A stretch of DNA of 64,000 bases from assembly GCA_050246475.1 (NCBI GenBank), contig JBFWVZ010000003.1:248001-312000 (forward strand). Reading direction: 5' to 3'. Source of the stretch: CADEEL01 sp050246475. Lineage in GTDB: Bacteria; Pseudomonadota; Alphaproteobacteria; Caulobacterales; Aquidulcibacteraceae. The position numbers were made by a program, and so were the translations under genes. Below the pieces are notes generated by a model. It saw only the letters and a program-made list of their open reading frames with translations. It was not told the DNA's origin and made no database searches. Shown here piece by piece: positions 51,529 through 60,522 of the stretch (position 1 is the first letter of the stretch; every line of letters begins with the position of its first letter).

Positions 51529-52241
51529 GCGTGCTCCCCCTCGCTCAATGCGTAATCGATTCCCGCCGCCGCATGGAGCGCCGCGGTATCGAACGCCGGA
51601 ATCGGCACAACGCTGGGCGGCGCGAGCATCCCGAACTCCGTGCAGCCCAAGATCACGCCATCCACGCCCCGCGCGCCGCGCTCTTTCTCCAATATCGCCA
51701 GAAATTCCGCCCGCGCCGCATCGGAAAAGACGCCATGGATGAGTTCGTTGAATATCATATCGTGCAGGCGCGCGCGGTCCGCATCGCCGGGAATGAGCGC
51801 TTCGACGCCGTTCTTCGCCAGGCGCTCGCGATAGAAGCTCTGCTCCATCGTGTAGCGCGTCGCCATCAGCAGCGGCCGCTTCACACCCGCGCGCTTGATC
51901 GCGTCCGCCGTCACTTCCGCGATGTGTATCAGCGGAACGGAGACAGCGGCCGCCACCTCATCCGCCATCCGGTGCATCGTGTTCGCGCAAATGAGGATCG
52001 CCTCAGCGCCCGCTTGCTCCAATCGACGCGCCGCCTCCGCCAGCTGCGCGGCGAGCTCATCCCAGCGATCCTCTTCCTGCATGAGCGCGACCGGCGCGAA
52101 ATCGACGCTCCATAGAATGAGCGGCGCCGAATGCTTCCCGCCCACACGCGCCCGCACGAGCCGGTTGAGCTCCCGATAATAATGCGTCGTCGATTCCCAG
52201 CTCATCCCGCCAATGAGCCCGAGCGTTTTCATCGCACGCAT
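51525..52241 (-). CDS. Aspartate/glutamate racemase-family protein
   Basis: A 238-residue cofactor-independent racemase. KTLGLIGGMSWESTTHYYRELN is the family start, ICANTMHRMAD holds the first catalytic Cys, and GVILGCTEFGML the second. It interconverts L- and D-Asp or Glu for peptidoglycan. ATG 52241 (MRAMKT) and ATG 52232 (MKT) are both possible. It lies between ilvD and the DUF3137 gene on the same strand. Confidence 0.9.
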   Translation of the reverse strand: MRAMKTLGLIGGMSWESTTHYYRELNRLVRARVGGKHSAPLILWSVDFAPVALMQEEDRWDELAAQLAEAARRLEQAGAEAILICANTMHRMADEVAAAVSVPLIHIAEVTADAIKRAGVKRPLLMATRYTMEQSFYRERLAKNGVEALIPGDADRARLHDMIFNELIHGVFSDAARAEFLAILEKERGARGVDGVILGCTEFGMLAPPSVVPIPAFDTAALHAAAGIDYALSEGEHA

Positions 52242-52247
52242 GGCGGA

Positions 52248-53972
52248 TCAAATATCCGCATACACATGCCGCTCCCCGTCCTTGCCAGGATGCGTCACGG
52301 CGCCGAGATGCGCGGGGCCGACCATTTGCGCGTATTTCCAGATCGCTCCCGAGCCGTAATTCGTCACGCGCGGTTTGAAGCCCTCCGCGCGCGTCTTGAG
52401 CACGCCTTCGCTCACTTCAAGATCGATCGTTCCCGCCGCCGCATCGATGGAGATCATGTCGCCGTTCTTCACGAACGCGATGGGCCCGCCGACTTGCGCC
52501 TCCGGCCCCACGTGTCCGATGCAGAAGCCGCGCGTCGCGCCGGAGAAGCGCCCATCCGTGATGAGCGCGACTTTGTCGCCCATGCCTTGCCCGTAGATCG
52601 CCGCGGTCGTCGAAAGCATCTCGCGCATGCCCGGCCCGCCGCGAGGCCCCTCGTAGCGGATGACGAGCACTTCGCCTTCCTTGTAGTCGCGCTTGGAGAC
52701 CGCTTCGAACGCCGCTTCCTCGCCGTCGAACACGCGCGCGGGCCCGCGGAATTGGAGCTTCGGCAGCCCCGCGATCTTCACGATGGCGCCTTTGGGCGCC
52801 AGCGAGCCCCACAGCCCGACAACGCCGCCATCCTCCGAAAGCGGATTGGTGAACGGGCGGATCACATCCTGATCGCTGCGAAGCGCAACGCCTTCGAGAT
52901 TTTCCCGCAGCGTCTTGCCCGTCACCGTCATCACATCGCCGTGGATAATCTTTTCATCGAGCAGCACGCGCAGCAGCGCCGGCATCCCGCCCGCTTCGCC
53001 CATGTGCTTGGCGACGTACTTGCCGCCCGGCACGAGATCCACGAGCCACGGCGTCTTCTTGAACGCCTTCGCCACGTCCGCGAGCGTGAACTTGATCCCC
53101 GCTTCGTGCGCCATCGCCGGCAAGTGCAGGCCGCCATTGGTCGATCCGCCGGTCGCCGCAACAACCACAGCCGCGTTCTCGAACGCTTCGCGCGTGCAGA
53201 TGTCGCGCGGGCGGATGTTCTTCTCGATGAGGTTCACCACCGCGCGCCCGCTCGCCGCGCCGTAATCGTCGCGCGAAAGATTGGGCGCCGGCAGCGAAAT
53301 CGATTGCGGCAGCGCGAGCCCAATCGCCTCGGAGACGCACGCCATTGTGTTCGCCGTATATTGCCCGCCGCACGCGCCGTCGCCCGGGCACGCATGGCGT
53401 TCGAGATCGCAGAGATCGTCGAAGCTCATCTTACCCGCTGAATGCGCGCCCACGCCCTCGAACACGTTGCGCACATCGACCTGCTGCCCGCGCCAATTGC
53501 CCGGCAGGATCGAGCCGCCATAGAGAAAGACGCTCGGCACATTGAGGCGCAGCATCGCCATCATCATGCCCGGCAAACTCTTGTCGCAGCCCGCGACGCC
53601 GACGAGCGCGTCATAGGCATGCCCGCGCATCGTGAGCTCGACCGAATCCGCGATCACTTCGCGCGAGACGAGCGAGGAGCGCATCCCCTCGTGCCCCATC
53701 GCGATGCCATCCGTCACGGTGATCGTGCAGAATTCGCGGGGCGTCGCGCCCCCTTCCTTGACGCCGCGTGACACCGCATGCGCCTGGCGCATCAGCGCCG
53801 TGTTGCAGGGCGCGGCTTCGTTCCAGCAGGAGGCCACGCCCACGAACGGCTGCTCGATCTCCTTCGTGCCGAGCCCCATGGCGTAATAATAGGAGCGATG
53901 CGGCGCACGCTCCGGCCCCATTGTGGTATGCCGGCTGGGCAGCTTGGATTTGTCCCATTTTTGGGTTGTCAT
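52248..53972 (-). CDS. ilvD: Dihydroxy-acid dehydratase
   Basis: A 574-residue Fe-S enzyme of the Ile/Val pathway that converts 2,3-dihydroxy acids to keto acids. Family blocks include SCWNEAAPCNTALMR, GVAGCDKSLPGMMMAMLRLN (ligand Cys), CPGDGACGGQYTANTMACVSEAIGLALP (ligand Cys), and ALITDGRFSGATRGFCIGHVGPEA. The cysteines at SCWNE, AGCDKS and GACGG fit the cluster ligands. ATG 53972 (MTTQKW) is the usual start; an in-frame extension to 54038 is not family-like. It is divergent from the acyl-CoA synthetase gene. Confidence 0.95.
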   Translation of the reverse strand: MTTQKWDKSKLPSRHTTMGPERAPHRSYYYAMGLGTKEIEQPFVGVASCWNEAAPCNTALMRQAHAVSRGVKEGGATPREFCTITVTDGIAMGHEGMRSSLVSREVIADSVELTMRGHAYDALVGVAGCDKSLPGMMMAMLRLNVPSVFLYGGSILPGNWRGQQVDVRNVFEGVGAHSAGKMSFDDLCDLERHACPGDGACGGQYTANTMACVSEAIGLALPQSISLPAPNLSRDDYGAASGRAVVNLIEKNIRPRDICTREAFENAAVVVAATGGSTNGGLHLPAMAHEAGIKFTLADVAKAFKKTPWLVDLVPGGKYVAKHMGEAGGMPALLRVLLDEKIIHGDVMTVTGKTLRENLEGVALRSDQDVIRPFTNPLSEDGGVVGLWGSLAPKGAIVKIAGLPKLQFRGPARVFDGEEAAFEAVSKRDYKEGEVLVIRYEGPRGGPGMREMLSTTAAIYGQGMGDKVALITDGRFSGATRGFCIGHVGPEAQVGGPIAFVKNGDMISIDAAAGTIDLEVSEGVLKTRAEGFKPRVTNYGSGAIWKYAQMVGPAHLGAVTHPGKDGERHVYADI

Positions 53973-54055
53973 AAGCGAAGTCCTCAAGCGGGCGGTCTTG
54001 ATAGGCCGCGCGCCTTGAAGGACGCAACAGAAGAGCAAGACGATAGGGAGCGCAC

Positions 54056-55678
54056 GTGCCGGTTTGGTCCTACGCGAACATCTGGGAGCCCATCGCGCGC
54101 GCCCGCCCGGAGCATCCGGCCTTCATCCAGGGTGAGAAGCGCCTCTCATGGGGCGATTTCGACGCGCACGCCGATGCGCTCGCCGCGCATTTCTTGGCTA
54201 AGGGCCTCTCGCATCAATCGAAGGTCGGCGCCTATCTGCACAATTGCGAGGAATATCTCGTCGCCTACTACGCCGCCTTCAAAGCAGGCCTCGCGCCCTT
54301 CAACGTGAATTATCGCTACGGCGTCGATGAACTCATCTACCTGTTCGACAACGCCGACGCCGAGGCCGTCGTCTTCCACGCCAGCTACGCCGAGCGCGTC
54401 GAAGCGCTGCGCCCGCGTCTGCCCAAGGTGAAGACATGGGTCGGCGTTGCCGAGCCGGGCTTCGCCGTGCCCGATTGGGCCGACGACTACGCGCAAATCG
54501 TCAAGAACGTGCCCGTTGAACGCCCCGTCGTCGCGCCGTGGGGCCGCTCGAGCGACGATCTCCTCATCCTCTACACCGGCGGCACGACAGGCATGCCCAA
54601 GGGCGTGATGTGGCGCCAAGAAGATCAGATCGGCGTCACCGGCTTCGGCGGCAGCCCGCTGCTCGGCATTCCCGCACTCGAAAGACCCGAGGATGCGGTC
54701 GCGCAATTCGCGCTCGTGCCGCCGAGCGTCGGCATGCCCGCGTGCCCGCTGATGCACGGCACCGGCCAGTTCGGCGCGCTCGCAACATTGCTGCGCGGCG
54801 GCACGGTCGTGCTGCTCCCCTCGCGCCGTTTCGATCCGGAAGAGCTCTGGAACGAAGTGGCCAAGAACCGCGTCTCGCGTCTCTCCATCGTCGGCTTGCC
54901 GTTCGCGGGGCCGCTGCTCGACGTGCTCGAAGCCAATCCCGGCCGCTGGGATCTCTCCTGCGTCACGCTCATCGGCTCGTCGGGTGCGATGTGGAGCATC
55001 GAGAACAAACGCGGGCTCTTGAAGCACATGCCGCAAGCCATGCTGATGGATAGCTTCGCCTCCTCCGAAGCGATCGGCATGGGCGTCTCCGCCTCCACCG
55101 CCGGCGGCGAGATCGAAACCGCGAAATTCACCGTCGGCGTCAATTGCGCCGTCTTCACCGAGGATCACCGCCGCGTTGAGCCGGGCTCGGGCGAGCGCGG
55201 GATGACAGCCGTCTCCGGCCACCTCCCGCTCGGCTATTACAAGGACGAAGAAAAAACCCGCCGCACTTTCCCTGTGATCGACGGCCAGCGCTGGTCCATC
55301 CCCGGCGATTGGGCGACCGTGAATGCGGACGGCACGTTGAACCTCCTCGGCCGCGGCAGCCAATGCATCAACACGGGCGGCGAGAAAGTCTTCCCCGAGG
55401 AAGTCGAAGAGGCATTGAAGAAGCATCCCGCCGTGCGTGACGCCGCCGCCATCGGCGCGCCCGACCCGCGCTTCGGCGAACGCATCTGCGCTGTCATAGA
55501 ACTCCAGCCGAACGCGGAGGCGCCGACGCTCGCCGATATCTCCACCCACGTGCGCCAACACTTGGCGGACTACAAAACGCCTCGCGCGCTCGTCATCTTC
55601 GACACCATGGGCCGCGCCCCGAACGGCAAGCTCGACTACAAAGCCGTGAAAGACCGCGCGCTCGCGCAGCTTCAATAG
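54056..55678 (+). CDS. AMP-dependent acyl-CoA synthetase
   Basis: A 540-residue adenylate-forming enzyme. The AMP-binding motif LILYTGGTTGMPKGVMWRQED, the later block FGLPFAG-like SIVGLPFAGPLLD, and the A5-A8 motifs (MDSFASSEAIGMG, PGDWATVNADGTLNLLGRGS) are present, and ALVIFDTMGRAPNGKLDYK carries the catalytic Lys region. It activates a carboxylic acid as acyl-CoA; substrate unknown. GTG 54056 is used with AGGGAG 5 bases upstream. Confidence 0.92.
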   Translation: MPVWSYANIWEPIARARPEHPAFIQGEKRLSWGDFDAHADALAAHFLAKGLSHQSKVGAYLHNCEEYLVAYYAAFKAGLAPFNVNYRYGVDELIYLFDNADAEAVVFHASYAERVEALRPRLPKVKTWVGVAEPGFAVPDWADDYAQIVKNVPVERPVVAPWGRSSDDLLILYTGGTTGMPKGVMWRQEDQIGVTGFGGSPLLGIPALERPEDAVAQFALVPPSVGMPACPLMHGTGQFGALATLLRGGTVVLLPSRRFDPEELWNEVAKNRVSRLSIVGLPFAGPLLDVLEANPGRWDLSCVTLIGSSGAMWSIENKRGLLKHMPQAMLMDSFASSEAIGMGVSASTAGGEIETAKFTVGVNCAVFTEDHRRVEPGSGERGMTAVSGHLPLGYYKDEEKTRRTFPVIDGQRWSIPGDWATVNADGTLNLLGRGSQCINTGGEKVFPEEVEEALKKHPAVRDAAAIGAPDPRFGERICAVIELQPNAEAPTLADISTHVRQHLADYKTPRALVIFDTMGRAPNGKLDYKAVKDRALAQLQ

Positions 55679-55787
55679 TTTCCTCCCCGGTTTGCGGGGG
55701 AGGTGTCGCCGAAGGCGACGGAGGGGGGAGCCGCAACCGCCCCCTCAGTCATGCTGCGCATGCCAGCTCCCCCGCTTGCGGGGAAAA
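55679..55787. repeat. GC-rich inverted-repeat element, type 3
   Basis: TTTCCTCCCCGGTTTGCGGG with GGAGGTG and GAAGGCGACGGAGGGGG is followed by AGCCGCAACC, CCCCCTCAGTCATGCTGCGC and ATG, then closes with GCTCCCCCGCTTGCGGGG. It shares the block CCCTCAGTCATGCTGCGCAT with the element at 60523-60663. It fills the gap between the acyl-CoA synthetase gene and the convergent epimerase gene and ends at the latter's stop codon. Confidence 0.7.
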
Positions 55788-56750
55788 CTAGGCGCCGCGC
55801 ATCTCGCGCAGCCCGCGCTCCACATCGATCACCGGCGCATAGCCAAGCTCGCGCTTGGCCTTCTCGCCGTTCAAGACGCAATGCCGGCTCATCACCATCG
55901 CCGCGTGGCGCGTCAGCGGCGGCGCGCCCTTCAAGCCGAACGTGCGCCACACGCCTTCGCTCGCCGCGCCGATGAAGTCCGCCAGCCACGCCGGCACATT
56001 CTTCTCCGGCAGCGTGATGCCTTTCGACGCCGCCATGCCGGAGATCATCTCTTTCATCGTGCGCTCGCCGTCGTCGAGTACGAAGTACGCTTCCCCCACA
56101 CGACCCTTCGTCAGCGCCAATTCGATGGCCAGAACGAGATTGTCGATGTGCGTGGTCGAAGTGCGCGCGCGGCCGTGATCGATCCACATCCAGCCGCCGC
56201 TCTTCGCCATCTCCTCGATGACAGGCAGCAGAGTCGTATCCCCCGGCCCCCAGATGAAGCGCGGGCGCAGCACGATCGTGTCGAACCCCGGCTCGGCCGA
56301 TGCGCGCACCAGCGTCTCGGCCTCCGCCTTCGTCGCGCAGTATGGATAAGGCGAATTGGGCGCGAGCGGATAAGTCTCATCCGCACCGAGAATGTTCTGC
56401 CCTTTGACGATCGCGGCTTCCGTGCCGATGTGCACGAAGCGCGCCACGCCCGCGCCTTGCGCCGCTTCGAGAACATTGCGCGTGCCGATGACATTGCCGC
56501 GGAACCACGCATCGCGCGGCCCCCACGCTTCGACGAACGCGGCGCAATGGATCACGGCCTCAGCATCCCCAACGTGCCCCGCCGCGATGGTCTCCAGATC
56601 GCAACGTACGGGCTTGGCGCCCGTTTCGCCGATGAGCGCATCGGACCGCTCAGAGCGGCTCATCGCGCGCACATCGTGCCCCGCCGCCGTAAGCTTGCGC
56701 GCCGCGGCCCCGCCCACGAAGCCCGATGCGCCGGTGATGAAGATTCGCAT
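55788..56750 (-). CDS. NAD(P)-dependent epimerase/dehydratase (extended SDR)
   Basis: A 320-residue extended short-chain dehydrogenase. RIFITGASGFVGGAAARKL is the Rossmann glycine motif, HCAAFVEAWGPRDAWFRGNVIGTRNVLEAAQ follows, and the catalytic Y-x-x-x-K is YPYCATKAEAE. It resembles 3-beta-hydroxysteroid dehydrogenase/sterol-like SDRs. The substrate is unknown. It starts at ATG 56750, overlapping the valS stop codon by one base. Confidence 0.9.
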   Translation of the reverse strand: MRIFITGASGFVGGAAARKLTAAGHDVRAMSRSERSDALIGETGAKPVRCDLETIAAGHVGDAEAVIHCAAFVEAWGPRDAWFRGNVIGTRNVLEAAQGAGVARFVHIGTEAAIVKGQNILGADETYPLAPNSPYPYCATKAEAETLVRASAEPGFDTIVLRPRFIWGPGDTTLLPVIEEMAKSGGWMWIDHGRARTSTTHIDNLVLAIELALTKGRVGEAYFVLDDGERTMKEMISGMAASKGITLPEKNVPAWLADFIGAASEGVWRTFGLKGAPPLTRHAAMVMSRHCVLNGEKAKRELGYAPVIDVERGLREMRGA

Positions 56751-59536
56751 CAGTCCGGCATCCCACTGAGTCGCTTGAGCGCCAATATGAGCTTCGCCTT
56801 CGACGCCTGATCCTCCGCCAGCCGCTCGCGCATCTCCTCAACCACGTCCTCCGGCGCGCGGCTGACGAAATTCTGATTGTTGAGCTTCGCCTCGCTCTTG
56901 CCGATCTCCACATCGAGCTTCGCGATGTCCTTCTTCAGCCGCTCCGCCTCCGCGGCGAAATCGACGACGCCCTCGAGCGGCAGCGCCACCGTCGCGCCAT
57001 CGAGCACGAACGTCACCGAACCGGCAGGCGCTTCGTTTGCCGTCGTTGAATAATCGAGCCGCGCCAGCCGATCGATCAAATCCTGGTAGCGCTCCAGGCG
57101 CGCGCCCGTTTCACGATCCGCGCCGATGAGCAGCAGCGGAATCTTCGCCGCAGGCGGCACGTTCAGCTCCGCGCGCGTCGAGCGCGTCTCCGTGATGAGC
57201 CGCACCATCCAATCGATTTCGGCCTCCGCCTTTTCGTCCACCAGAGATGAAGCAAGCTGCGGCCAGCGCGCCTCAACAAGCATCCCGTCGCGCTTGGCGC
57301 CGTACTCGCCAAGCCGCGCCCACAGCTCCTCCGTGATGAACGGCATGATCGGATGGAGCAGAATGAGCCCTTGATCGAGCGCCCACGCCGCCGTCCGGCG
57401 CGTCTCTTCCTTCGCCGCTTCATCCTCGCCCGAGAGCAGCGGCTTGATGAATTCGAGATACCAATCGCAGAAGACGTTCCAAATGAAGCGATAGAGCACG
57501 TTCGCCGCTTCGTTGAAGCGAAACGCCTCGATCTCACGCGTCACCGCTTCCGTCGCCCTCACCGTCTCCGAGACGATCCAGCGATTGACGGTCTCTTTTG
57601 GGCTCGATGGATCGAAGTCCGCCCACAGCGCGCACTCGTTCATTTGGCTGAAGCGCGCTGCGTTCCAAATCTTCGTGCCGAAATTCCGGTAGCCCGCAAT
57701 GCGCTGCTCGTTGAGCTTCACATCGCGCCCCTGCGCGGCCATCGCCGTCAGCGTGAACCGAAGCGCATCGGCGCCGTATTTGTCCATCAGCTCCAAGGGA
57801 TCGGCCGCATTGCCCTTGGATTTCGACATCTTCGCGCCCGTCGCGTCGCGGACGAGCGCGTGGATGTAGACCGTGCGGAATGGGACTTCCTTCATGAAGT
57901 GCATCCCGAACATCATCATCCGCGCAACCCAGAAGAAGATGATGTCGAACGCGGTGACGAGCACGCTCGTCGGATAAAACCGCTGAAGCTCCTTCGTCTT
58001 CGCCGGCCAGCCGAGCGTGGAGAACGGCCAGAGCCCCGACGAGAACCACGTGTCGAGCACATCTTCGTCCTGCACGAGTTCGATCGAAGCCGATGAACGC
58101 GAGCCCCCTCCCCTAGAGGGGGAGGGGGTTGGGGGTGGGGTGAGCTGCGCGCTCGACGGCGCAGCCTTCTTCTCACCCCCACCCCTGCCCCTCCCCCCTC
58201 CAGGGGGAGGGGTTCCGTCGCGAGATGCGCGCGCTTGCGCGAGCGCTTCTTCATAGGTCTCCGCAACGAAGATGTTGCCGTCCGCGTCGTACCAGGCCGG
58301 TATTCGATGCCCCCACCAGAGCTGGCGCGAGACGCACCAGGGCTCGATTTTGCGCATCCATTCGAAATACGTCTTCTCCCATTGCTTGGGCACGAAGACT
58401 GCCTTCTCCTGCTCGACCGCCTCGATCGCCTTCTTCGCCAGCGTCGGCGCATCGACGTACCATTGATCCGTCAGCCACGGCTCGATGACGACGCCGGAGC
58501 GATCCCCGTGCGGCTCCGCGTGCCGGATCGCCTCTTCGCCGCGCCGCAAGCCTTCCGCTTCGAGCGCCTCAAGCACTGCCTCACGCGCCTTTGCCCGATC
58601 GAGCCCCTGAAAGCGCTTCGGCGCATTCTCATTGAGCGCTGCGCGGCTGGTGAAAATGTTGATCGGCTCAAGCCCATGCTTCTTGCCGAGCTTGAAATCG
58701 TTGAAATCGTGCGCCGGCGTCACCTTCAAGGCGCCCGTGCCGCTTTCGATATCGACGTAATCGTCCGCGATGATCGGAATGATCCGGTCCGTCAGCGGCA
58801 AGCGCACGCGTCTGCCGATCAGCGCCGTGTAGCGCTCGTCCTTCGGGTTCACCGCGATCGCGACGTCCCCAAGCATCGTCTCAGGCCGTGTCGTCGCAAC
58901 GACGATTTCGCCCGATCCATCCTCAAGCGGATACGCGATCCGCCACATATGCCCCGGCACTTCGCGCTGCTCGACTTCGAGATCGGAAATCGCCGTCTCG
59001 AAATGGGGATCCCAATTCACCAGGCGCTTGTCTTTGTAGATCAGCCCTTCCTTGTAGAGCTGCACGAAGACTTTACGCACCGCATCGCTCAAGCCTTCAT
59101 CGAGCGTGAAGCGTTCGCGGCTCCAATCGCACGAAGCGCCCAGCCGCCGCAGCTGATTGAGAATCTGCCCGCCCGATTCCGCCTTCCACTCCCACACGCG
59201 TTCGATGAACGCATCGCGCCCCATCGCGCGGCGATCCATGTTGGCGCCTTGCGCCGCGAGCTGGCGCTCCACGACCATTTGCGTGGCGATCCCCGCGTGA
59301 TCGAGCCCCGGCTGCCAAAGCACGGCCTTGCCGCGCAGCCGCTCGAACCGCGCGAGCACGTCTTGCAGCGTGTTGTTGAGCGCGTGCCCGATGTGCAGCG
59401 AGCCTGTCACGTTCGGCGGCGGGATCACCATGCAGAACGGCTCGCCCGTCTCGCGCGGCTTGAACGCGTCCGATTTTTCCCAGGCTTCAGTCCAGCGCGG
59501 CTCGACGGTCTTCGGGTCGTATGTGGTTTCGATCAT
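56750..59536 (-). CDS. valS: Valyl-tRNA synthetase with an in-frame repeat-element insertion
   Basis: A 928-residue class Ia synthetase. PPPNVTGSLHIGHALNN is the HIGH motif, AKMSKSKGNAADPLELM the KMSKS motif; the CP1 editing domain lies between them (SGTGALKVTPAHDFNDFKLG) and a C-terminal coiled coil ends the protein. Residues about 442-478 are an insertion (GTPPPGGGRGRGGGEKK and PPPTPSPSRGGGSR) that is absent from usual ValS; it sits between a conserved ALAQA segment and LVQDEDVLDTWFSSGLWPF, and is exactly the type 1 GC-rich element at 58104-58212 read in frame. Catalytic and editing motifs are intact, so the enzyme should be functional. Confidence 0.96.
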   Translation of the reverse strand: MIETTYDPKTVEPRWTEAWEKSDAFKPRETGEPFCMVIPPPNVTGSLHIGHALNNTLQDVLARFERLRGKAVLWQPGLDHAGIATQMVVERQLAAQGANMDRRAMGRDAFIERVWEWKAESGGQILNQLRRLGASCDWSRERFTLDEGLSDAVRKVFVQLYKEGLIYKDKRLVNWDPHFETAISDLEVEQREVPGHMWRIAYPLEDGSGEIVVATTRPETMLGDVAIAVNPKDERYTALIGRRVRLPLTDRIIPIIADDYVDIESGTGALKVTPAHDFNDFKLGKKHGLEPINIFTSRAALNENAPKRFQGLDRAKAREAVLEALEAEGLRRGEEAIRHAEPHGDRSGVVIEPWLTDQWYVDAPTLAKKAIEAVEQEKAVFVPKQWEKTYFEWMRKIEPWCVSRQLWWGHRIPAWYDADGNIFVAETYEEALAQARASRDGTPPPGGGRGRGGGEKKAAPSSAQLTPPPTPSPSRGGGSRSSASIELVQDEDVLDTWFSSGLWPFSTLGWPAKTKELQRFYPTSVLVTAFDIIFFWVARMMMFGMHFMKEVPFRTVYIHALVRDATGAKMSKSKGNAADPLELMDKYGADALRFTLTAMAAQGRDVKLNEQRIAGYRNFGTKIWNAARFSQMNECALWADFDPSSPKETVNRWIVSETVRATEAVTREIEAFRFNEAANVLYRFIWNVFCDWYLEFIKPLLSGEDEAAKEETRRTAAWALDQGLILLHPIMPFITEELWARLGEYGAKRDGMLVEARWPQLASSLVDEKAEAEIDWMVRLITETRSTRAELNVPPAAKIPLLLIGADRETGARLERYQDLIDRLARLDYSTTANEAPAGSVTFVLDGATVALPLEGVVDFAAEAERLKKDIAKLDVEIGKSEAKLNNQNFVSRAPEDVVEEMRERLAEDQASKAKLILALKRLSGMPD
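58104..58212. repeat. Type 1 GC-rich inverted-repeat element inside valS
   Basis: Left arm 58104-58144 begins CCCCCTCCCCTAGAGGGGGA and right arm 58172-58212 contains CTCACCCCCACCCC and ends CAGGGGGAGGGG. The arms differ from the intergenic copy at 40065-40192 by only 2 and 3 bases of 41. The 27-base centre is different. The element lies within the valS reading frame with no stop codon, adding a Gly/Pro/Ser/Arg-rich segment of about 37 residues. Confidence 0.85.
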
Positions 59537-59740
59537 GTCCGGAAAACAAAATAACCGCCGGGCGGCGGAGCGGGCTTATAGCAGGCGGTGCTTGGCTCAC
59601 TCCACCCCGCGCTTTGCCTCACACCGATCCCCGGATGGCGGCGCAGCCGACGTTCCGGGGCCTATTCGCACAATCCAATGTCGCTGAGGCTGAGCTGTGG
59701 ACCCCGGCTCTCGCGCTTTGCGCTCGGCCGGGGAGCGGCG
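59537..59740. other. Intergenic region upstream of valS
   Basis: 204 bases between valS and the B1-like hydrolase gene, both on the minus strand. I see no RNA gene, repeat arm or clear promoter in it. It has short GC-rich inverted stretches only. Confidence 0.4.
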
Positions 59741-60493
59741 CTACGCGCTTGCACGATCAGCCAATCGCTGCGTATGCGCCAGCAACTCCACCCCGTCCGT
59801 CTCCCCATGCCCCGGCACGACGATCCGTGCCCGCGCGAGGTAGCGCGCGTTGAGCCGCGCCACAGAAACCGGATAGGCCGCCAGATCGCCGTCCGCTGTA
59901 TTGCCGAGCCCCATCGCCAGCGGGCGCACCATGCACCCGCCGTCGAGCGTCCCGGTCGTCTCATCCCAAACGACGCAATTGTCCCGCGTGTGCGCTGCGC
60001 CCGGGTGAAACGCCTCAACCACGCGCCCGCCGAGATCGAAGCGTTTCAACCGCGCAAGCCAAGTATGCGCCGCGCGCGTCAGCCCGCGCGAAGCCGCATC
60101 CGCCTGCGTCAGCACGTGCGCCCATGTCTCCGCGCCCGCTGCTTGAAACGCCGGCATGCCGATCATCCGGTCGTCGTGCGCGTGTGTGACGACGAGAACG
60201 ATCTCCCGGCCCGGCGCAACGGCGCGCACGCGTTCGATCAACGGCTCGGCCTCATCCGCATTCCATGGCGTGTCCGCCACCAGCACGCGCCGTTCGCCCG
60301 CGATCACAACGCCGTTCGACGAGAACGGCGCATTGTCGCCGAGAAACCGCCAAGACGTGTGTCGCCACACGCCATCCGCAATCGGCTCAAACGAGAGCGC
60401 ATGCGGGCGATCCGCACTTTGTGCGAACGCGGGCGTCGCCGCCGCAACGGCGCAGCAAGCGCACAAGCGCAAAAAGGATCGCCGCGAGTTCAC
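59741..60493 (-). CDS. Tat-exported B1-type metallo-beta-lactamase-fold hydrolase
   Basis: A 250-residue exported protein with a twin-arginine signal (NSRRSFLRL, residues 2-10, then a hydrophobic stretch and AFAQ). The zinc-site residues of subclass B1 metallo-beta-lactamases are all present: H104-x-H106-x-D108 (THAHDD), H168 (GAAHTRDN), C187 (DGGCMV) and H229 (VPGHGE). GLGNTADGDLAAYP resembles the B1 block after the Cys. Position 190 is Arg where B1 enzymes usually have Lys. It may be a beta-lactamase or a related hydrolase; the fold alone does not decide. The substrate-binding loop near residue 48-58 is short. The gene stands alone between valS and popZ. Confidence 0.85.
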   Translation of the reverse strand: MNSRRSFLRLCACCAVAAATPAFAQSADRPHALSFEPIADGVWRHTSWRFLGDNAPFSSNGVVIAGERRVLVADTPWNADEAEPLIERVRAVAPGREIVLVVTHAHDDRMIGMPAFQAAGAETWAHVLTQADAASRGLTRAAHTWLARLKRFDLGGRVVEAFHPGAAHTRDNCVVWDETTGTLDGGCMVRPLAMGLGNTADGDLAAYPVSVARLNARYLARARIVVPGHGETDGVELLAHTQRLADRASA

Positions 60494-60522
60494 GCGAAGA
60501 GACTAGCAGGGCCTCTCAACGC

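Noticed and set aside
54146..55675. 509-codon minus-strand open frame inside the acyl-CoA synthetase gene.
   Set aside because: High-GC antisense shadow: the plus-strand frame carries all motifs of the AMP-binding family and a good ribosome site.
59741..60493. Exported MBL protein as glyoxalase II.
   Set aside because: The zinc set with Cys in DGGCMV and the signal peptide fit subclass B1 proteins; glyoxalase II has a different His/Asp pattern and C-terminal domain.
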